From: Mesorhabditis belari
Lineage: Eukaryota; Nematoda; Chromadorea; Rhabditida; Rhabditidae
Direction: 5' to 3'
Assembly: GCA_958450365.1 (NCBI GenBank)
Contig: CAUEEP010000913.1
Span: forward strand, 725,001 to 789,000
DNA length: 64,000 nt
Position numbers and translations under genes: made by a program. Positions 60,801 to 64,000 of this stretch are shown piece by piece. The notes beneath the pieces are model-generated. The model was given only the letters and a program-made list of their open reading frames with translations, searched no databases and had not been told where the DNA came from. The stretch's first letter is position 1, and every line of letters starts with the position of its first letter.

Positions 60801-63800
60801 TTATTTTGAGGTTAGAGAAATAGAGAATACCAACAGAATAGAGAAAATCTTAACTTAAAGCTAGAGTATTTCCAAGGAGTTTTCCAGGTTCAAGAGGTTC
60901 CAAGAACCTTTTGACCACCAAATACAATTGAGAGAGTCAGCTATCCGAAATTGATTCTTTTGCAGACCGGCTTCGCGGAGTTGATCGGCCCTTATATGGG
61001 CTATGATCCGAGCATTGATTCATCCGTCTCCAACTCGTTTGCCACAGCCGCTTTCCGTTTTGGGCACACGTTGATCAATCCGGAGTTGAAGAGGTGATGT
61101 ACAAGAATTGACAGATTAAAGCTCTTCATTTTAAAACATAACACCTTTTTCAGATTGGGCAAAGATTTCCAGCCAATCCCACAAGGGCACATCCCATTGC
61201 ATGAGGTTTGAGATAAAAGACCTAGAACTTTCTCTTTCTTCCTTGTCTTTCCTATTTCTTCTTTCGCAAAGCAGGCGTCTATAGCTCAGTTGTAGATCGC
61301 CTGCTTTGCTCAGTGGTAGATCGCCTGCTCAGTGGTAGATCGCCTGCTCAGTGGTAGAGCCCTGTAGACGCAAGGTCGAGGGTTCAATTCCCGCTCGATT
61401 CCAAATTCTTTGCCGTTCATTTCTTTACTGAACTAAAGCTGTAAATTTTGAAATTTCAGGCATTTTTCGCTCCCGAGCGTCTCCTCTCCGAGGGTGGAAT
61501 CGATCCATTGTTGAGGTGGGAAATTGATTGAAATTGGGATGTCGTTCATTTTATAATTGAAACAGAAACACCAACTTTCACTTTTCCTAGTTAAAAGCAT
61601 TCAATTTTAACCGTGGATCTGAAATGTAAAACATTTCGAAGATCTCTTTGCAATTAACACTTTAGATCTTTTCAAATCTTAAACTCGAATTTCAAGCCTA
61701 CTTAATATGTTTCTATTCTTAATATCTATAAAATATCTATCAAAATACTTCACTCTAGTTAAACCTTTTTAGCAAAACTCATAATTTGAATGCAGGAATT
61801 TTAAAAAAATTGGAAAAATGATAAAAAAACATCTCAAAAATGCGAATTTAATGGCAAAGTAAGTTGTTGAATATATATGTCGTAGCCGTTTACGAAATTC
61901 AGCCGATTCACGGTTCAGCCGCTAACGAATCATTCGTTAGCGGCTGAATTTCGTAAACGGCTACGACATATACAGTGGCGGACATAAACTTATCACACCC
62001 CAAAATAATTTCTTATTTCTCCTCTAACTTTTTTTCTAAACAACCCTTTGAGCTAAAAGTTGGTTTAGACACGTAAAAACAAACATATTTTATGAGGTGT
62101 GATAAGTCAATGTCGTTCGAGTTTATAATAAAAAAGTTCAAAAAAAGTTTTTCATCAGAGATATTTAGTTTTTTGACTTAAAATATTAAAATATGTTTGT
62201 TTTTACGTGTCTAAACCAACTTTTAGCTCAAAGGGTTGTTTAGAAAAAAAGTTAGAGGAGAAATAAGAAATTATTTTGGGGTGTGATAAGTTTATGTCCG
62301 CCACTGTATATATGTTGTGTCCGATTTAGATTGAACTTATCGCGGACGTCCGATTTAGATTACAGTCTATATCGGACGTCCGATTTAGATTCAATCTAAA
62401 TCTTATATAGATTGAACAATAATATAAACATGTTATGAAAACGCTTAAGAACATATATTAAGCATGTTTATATTATTGTTCAATCTATATAAGATTTAGA
62501 TTGAATCTAAATCGGACGGAAATCTAAATCGGGCACAACATATATATATATAATATATGTCGTAGCCGCTGACGAATTTCAGCCCCTAACGATCATTCGT
62601 TAACGGCTAGCCGCTAACGAATGAAATTTTCCCCAGGCGGTTACGAATGATTCGTAATCGGCCAACCGAATCCTTGTAATCGGCGGCCGCCGAATCATTC
62701 GTAATCGGCTTAACCGCACCATTCGTTGCGGGCGCCGTAACGAATGAAAATTTTTCACTAGATGTACGAAATCTTGGCAGTCAAATGAACTTACCGTGTT
62801 TTGGTTTCAAATTTTACAAAAAAAAAGAAAAGAGAAAATCATTTTGAAGGAGCGTATTAAAAGCTTGTCAAAATACCCCTTTGCTGAAAATGGGTCCTCC
62901 GGGACGAGTCCCCCCCATTGTTATCAGTGATTTCGGATTCATTTTCTTCCTGCTTTTTATTATGCTTTGTTTTTATTATACTTGCTTTATTATATTTGTT
63001 TTTTCAGGATGAATTCGTTTCTCAACCAACTTGACACGTATCAAATTTTGAAAAAGCGAACGCATATACTAACGACGAAAAATACGACGAAATTGCGAAC
63101 AGATTGACAACAATGTCAAGTGAAAGGAAAGCGAGAAACGGAAGCGAACGAGAGAAGAGGCGAATTGGGCACGTCGTTACTCGATTCAATGTATTGAGCA
63201 ATCAAAAATACCTACAATCATGGAGAAAAGGAGAGAACGAACAGCCAAAACGAGTCGTCAAGAAAGAGGAACTCTTCGATGTTTTGACGTCAACTCACAA
63301 AAGACTGGGACACGCCGGCCGGGACCTGATGTGGAAAGAGCTGCGAGGAGATTATCACGGGATCTCAAAGGAAATACTCGCAATTGCAATTGCACAAATG
63401 GATGCACGAATGGACGATGTGTGTGCCTCAAAACCAATATGCTCTGCAATAGCCGATGTCATCACAGTAATTCCTGCACCAACAAATAAACAGTTTGTTT
63501 TATGCATTTTAGTTGATGTTTTGTTAGTTATAAACGTTATTATGTTATAAACGTTAATATGTTATAAATGTTAAATGTTATAAATGTTAAATGTTATAAA
63601 TTTTATTTCACTTGTTGTGATTAATTTGCTGATTTGCGTTTTGTTATATAGTTTGAAACAAAGGCAAATTTAAATCGGACACAACATATATATATATATA
63701 TAGATAATAATATTTATAGCCATGACTAAGTTATGAATCGAATAAATTAAAATCTTTGAAAATAAATATTCAAATAAAGGAAATTTAGGGGTCTCTTCGC

Positions 63801-63881
63801 GACACCGCTGAAATTGCCAAGGAGTTCGCAGATTCTGAACACGGAACTCACCGAGAAACTCTTCCCCCGGGCACATGAGGT
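45844..63881 (+). CDS. PXDN: Peroxidasin (LRR, Ig, haem peroxidase), 3' end outside the window
   Basis: Secreted extracellular-matrix peroxidase that in animals makes hypobromous acid and sulfilimine cross-links in collagen IV. Order: signal peptide ([15 protein letters not shown]), cysteine cap [15 protein letters not shown], leucine-rich repeats ([35 protein letters not shown]), a C-terminal LRR cap (HRNPWSCDC), one divergent and two clear Ig domains ([56 protein letters not shown]), then the peroxidase domain: [20 protein letters not shown], distal site [38 protein letters not shown], proximal site [13 protein letters not shown], and GGIDPLLR joined to [13 protein letters not shown]. The last exon seen is about 63788-63881. 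Acceptors are mostly TTTCAG-like, and introns are large and full of mobile elements. Confidence 0.93.
46045..46134. repeat. 16-bp minisatellite in peroxidasin intron 1
   Basis: About 5-6 units of AGTAAGCTAGTAGGCT (with AGACT variants at the left). The array ends in AAGCTTAAG. Confidence 0.9.
47160..47699. mobile_element. 540-bp TA-flanked inverted-repeat element carrying a reverse-transcriptase fragment
   Basis: The ends are CCCTAAAGTCTCGAGTATAA and its near-complement (TTATACTCGCGACTTTAGGG), with TA on each side (47158-47159, 47700-47701). Inside, 47315-47383 encodes [20 protein letters not shown], a non-LTR/LINE-type RT block, with no intact domain around it. A tRNA-type B-box word (GGGGTTCGAACCCTCG) lies at about 47616. 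The site is flanked by diverged 70-bp direct repeats (47093-47159 and 47700-47772). Confidence 0.75.
48444..48827. mobile_element. Third copy of the hAT-like element, 8-bp target duplication with one mismatch
   Basis: Begins GGGGGTGGGACAAATCCGAT and ends with GCATTTGTCCCACCGCC; the inner palindrome matches the 31951 copy closely. The flanks are GTGCTTTC (48436-48443) and GTGTTTTC (48828-48835), a one-mismatch 8-bp duplication. Inserted in a peroxidasin intron. Confidence 0.88.
49548..50256. mobile_element. CTCTAATAGTAGTGC MITE, copy 1, interrupted by a mariner
   Basis: Terminal inverted repeats TCTCTAATAGTAGTGC and GCACTACTATTAGAGA, extending towards GAAAATACGGTA at the right. The interior matches copy 2 (50396-50617) almost word for word, apart from the inserted mariner at 49655-50165. 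Confidence 0.85.
49655..50165 (+). mobile_element. Internally deleted mariner element
   Basis: Perfect 33-bp terminal inverted repeats beginning TTGGGTTGATGCATAATTAT, TA duplicated on both sides. Inside, the start [20 protein letters not shown] and [11 protein letters not shown] is a mariner transposase N-terminal helix-turn-helix. After a deletion and change of frame, the end [20 protein letters not shown], then [14 protein letters not shown], is the mariner C-terminus. The central DDD catalytic region is missing, so it is non-autonomous. Confidence 0.93.
50396..50617. mobile_element. CTCTAATAGTAGTGC MITE, copy 2, uninterrupted
   Basis: Same family and interior as the element at 49548-50256. 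It carries the empty site (ATTTTCCTACATTCAATAGG) where copy 1 has the mariner. Confidence 0.88.
50737..50978. repeat. Two direct repeats of about 90 bp
   Basis: Copies at about 50741-50815 and 50880-50978 share TTTATAAAGCGACAAGACTT and then TTCAGCCACTCTGTAGAGGT; the second has an extra A-rich insert. Their role is unknown. Confidence 0.8.
51786..52016. repeat. ATTGATTGGA microsatellite, about 230 bp
   Basis: Ten-base unit ATTGATTGGA with GAATTG variants, in a peroxidasin intron. Because the unit has no stop in any phase, all frames stay open; none is a gene. Confidence 0.95.
52588..52812. mobile_element. Inverted-repeat element TTAGGCTTTCCAGAAAG
   Basis: Left end TTAGGCTTTCCAGAAAG, right end CTTTCTGGAAAGCTTAA (one mismatch). 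A second inner hairpin (CTTTCTGGACAGCCTAATAT) sits next to the left end. Coordinates approximate. Confidence 0.6.
53035..53127. repeat. Three tandem units of about 33 bp
   Basis: ATATTGTCTGATAAGGTTGA plus a TTTAGTT tail repeated three times with small changes, in a peroxidasin intron. Confidence 0.85.
53550..53622 (-). tRNA. tRNA-like sequence with repeated A-box (probably a pseudo-tRNA or SINE)
   Basis: On the minus strand, TAGCTCAGTGGTTAGAGC (A-box) is followed by two more GAGCTCAGTGG copies and then GGTCGAGGGTTGAATCCCCT (B-box and T-arm). No single cloverleaf with a normal anticodon arm can be drawn through the repeats. It lies in a peroxidasin intron. Confidence 0.55.
54546..54571. repeat. 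26-bp perfect palindrome
   Basis: AAACAAGCGTAAG followed by its exact complement, in a peroxidasin intron, with further AAGCGTAAG-type words on both sides. Confidence 0.8.
55972..56892. mobile_element. 921-bp TA-flanked element with long terminal inverted repeats
   Basis: Starts CAGGGTGTTCGAAAAATAAA and ends TCCGAACACCCTG, with TA on both sides (55970-55971, 56893-56894). The inverted arms run for about 190-230 bp and remain alignable. The right arm contains an expanded minisatellite (56460-56736). No transposase seen. It lies in the intron between the [10 protein letters not shown] and [10 protein letters not shown] exons of peroxidasin. Confidence 0.88.
56460..56736. repeat. 18-bp minisatellite in the right arm, 15 units
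   Basis: Unit GGTGGCCCATTTGATGGT, with one 17-bp unit near 56590. The left arm of the element holds only two inverted units at about 56129-56170. Confidence 0.95.
56956..56994. repeat. Hairpin CATGGCTGATTGGC
   Basis: A 14-bp perfect stem around eight A residues, just 5' of the exon beginning [10 protein letters not shown]. Confidence 0.8.
57629..57893. mobile_element. 265-bp TA-flanked MITE, copy 2, inverted
   Basis: Exactly the same length as copy 1 at 1546-1810 and its inverted copy: right end read backwards gives CCGTAAATACTGTAATAG. TA flanks both sides (57627-57628, 57894-57895). Confidence 0.92.
57896..58026. mobile_element. Fragment ending like the 265-bp MITE
   Basis: The last 35 bases (from CGTCATTATGGGGGTGGGGT) match the end of the 265-bp MITE, but the left part differs and matches a diverged segment at 38175-38225. 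It abuts copy 2 directly. Confidence 0.7.
59779..60319 (-). mobile_element. Second mariner relic, different subfamily
   Basis: Terminal inverted repeats TTGGGTTGGTCAATTGAAAA and its near-complement, with TA on both sides. The minus strand keeps only a mariner C-terminal block ([18 protein letters not shown], then NNNGNYF). The interior is mostly a long inverted repeat around TTGTAGAGAATCAAAAAT. Confidence 0.85.
61272..61402 (+). tRNA. tRNA-like sequence with four A-box copies (pseudo-tRNA or SINE)
   Basis: TATAGCTCAGTTGTAGATCG is followed by three more GCTCAGTGGTAGA blocks separated by TCGCCTGC, then TAGACGCAAGGTCGAGGGTT and a B-box/T-arm and acceptor-like CGATTCCA end. Only one normal D-arm is expected in a tRNA. 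Intron of peroxidasin, same strand. Confidence 0.55.
61877..61970. mobile_element. Foldback element TGTCGTAGCCG
   Basis: Arms TGTCGTAGCCGTTTACGAAA (continuing TTCAGCC) and their exact complement around an ACGGTTCAGCC/AACGAATGATTCGTT centre; both ends lie in TA-rich sequence. A related, decayed end starts at about 62558. Confidence 0.8.
61973..62306. mobile_element. 334-bp Tc1/mariner-type MITE CAGTGGCGGACATAA
   Basis: Perfect-looking terminal inverted repeats starting CAGTGGCGGACATAAACTTA, continuing over at least 100 bp, with TA on both sides (61971-61972, 62307-62308). No transposase left. It sits inside a TA tract between two other foldback elements. Confidence 0.92.
62313..62540. mobile_element. 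Foldback element TGTTGTGTCCGATTTAG
   Basis: TGTTGTGTCCGATTTAGATT at the left pairs with AATCTAAATCGGGCACAACA at the right; the interior is a second near-perfect palindrome around AACATGTTATG. TA tracts on both sides. A lone right end of the same family lies at 63671-63686. Confidence 0.85.
62558..62762. repeat. Cluster of AACGAATGATTCGTT-type inverted words
   Basis: The left edge is TGTCGTAGCCGCTGACGAAT, like the element at 61877. After that, short words such as ACGAATGATTCGTAATCGGC recur in both directions, suggesting a decayed or recombined foldback element. Confidence 0.6.
63062..63550 (+). pseudogene. Transposon-derived relic: H2C2-type zinc region and CXC-type cysteine cluster
   Basis: One frame reads [20 protein letters not shown], then [20 protein letters not shown] and [19 protein letters not shown], resembling the zinc-binding region of transposon integrases in KRAB-A-domain-2-like proteins. 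A different frame then encodes [20 protein letters not shown] and [15 protein letters not shown], a CXC-type cluster found at the tail of such proteins. The frame change and lack of an integrase core make it a relic. It lies in the peroxidasin intron between GGIDPLLR and GLFATPL. Confidence 0.7.
63671..63686. mobile_element. Lone right end of the TGTTGTGTCCGATTTA family
   Basis: TAAATCGGACACAACA followed by a TA tract. With the left end at 62313 it would bracket a 1.37-kb unit containing the relic ORF; alternatively it is a solo end. Confidence 0.65.
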
Positions 63882-64000
63882 AGAATTTAAATAAAAATTC
63901 AATACTTTTTCAACAAATTTCTTTAGCATCTAAATTCAAAAATCTTAAAGAAAGTTTTTAACATGAAGAAAGCGAAACTACAGAGCTAGGCAACTTTGTC

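Noticed and set aside
61272..61402. Calling a functional tRNA gene
   Set aside because: Four A-box copies prevent a normal cloverleaf; listed only as tRNA-like.

Overview
This window is nematode nuclear DNA. Genes are split by many introns, mostly 35-60 bp, with GTAAGT-type donors and short T-rich TTTTAG or TTTCAG acceptors. Several start codons sit 0-4 bases after a splice-acceptor-like TTTTAG, as expected for spliced-leader trans-splicing. The proteins (innexin, GH25 lysozyme, CK1/TTBK-like kinase, SH2-tyrosine kinase, peroxidasin with leucine-rich repeats) form a nematode-like set. The species cannot be named from the sequence alone.

Layout. 1-0.7 kb (minus): a Rap2-type small GTPase relic with a nonsense codon and a 17-bp frameshifting duplication. 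2-31 kb (plus): a compact run of mostly housekeeping genes: ZNF277-type zinc-finger protein, NUP133 nucleoporin, mitochondrial ClpX, innexin, choline/ethanolamine phosphotransferase, intronless proteasome alpha-2, TRM13 tRNA methyltransferase, mitochondrial cyclophilin, CK1/TTBK-like kinase, a 76-residue single-span membrane protein and RAD54. Two pairs (proteasome alpha-2/TRM13 and small membrane protein/RAD54) are spaced 118 and 153 bp apart and may be operons. 31-45 kb is repeat-rich: foldback MITEs, minisatellites, a GH25 lysozyme whose introns carry a perfect-looking hairpin element and a 15-bp minisatellite, an SH2-tyrosine kinase on the minus strand, an A-rich block, and a broken pogo/Tc5-type transposase. 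45.8 kb to the window end: one very large peroxidasin gene (runs off the right edge), whose introns are packed with mobile elements.

How the genes relate. Most genes are unrelated in pathway, as usual for a nematode gene cluster. Two products are probably mitochondrial (ClpX, cyclophilin), possibly a third (the small membrane protein). RAD54, the proteasome subunit, TRM13 and NUP133 are core nuclear or cytosolic functions; innexin, lysozyme and peroxidasin act at the cell surface or outside the cell.

The most informative non-gene content is the mobile-element archaeology: an internally deleted mariner sitting inside a MITE whose uninterrupted copy lies right next to it; foldback elements with exact 8-bp target duplications; two 265-bp copies of one TA-flanked MITE 56 kb apart; a minisatellite grown inside one arm of a terminal inverted repeat; tRNA-like sequences with a multiplied A-box; and a relic ORF joining an H2C2-type zinc region to a CXC-type cysteine cluster. 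No CRISPR array, rRNA or clearly intact tRNA gene was seen.
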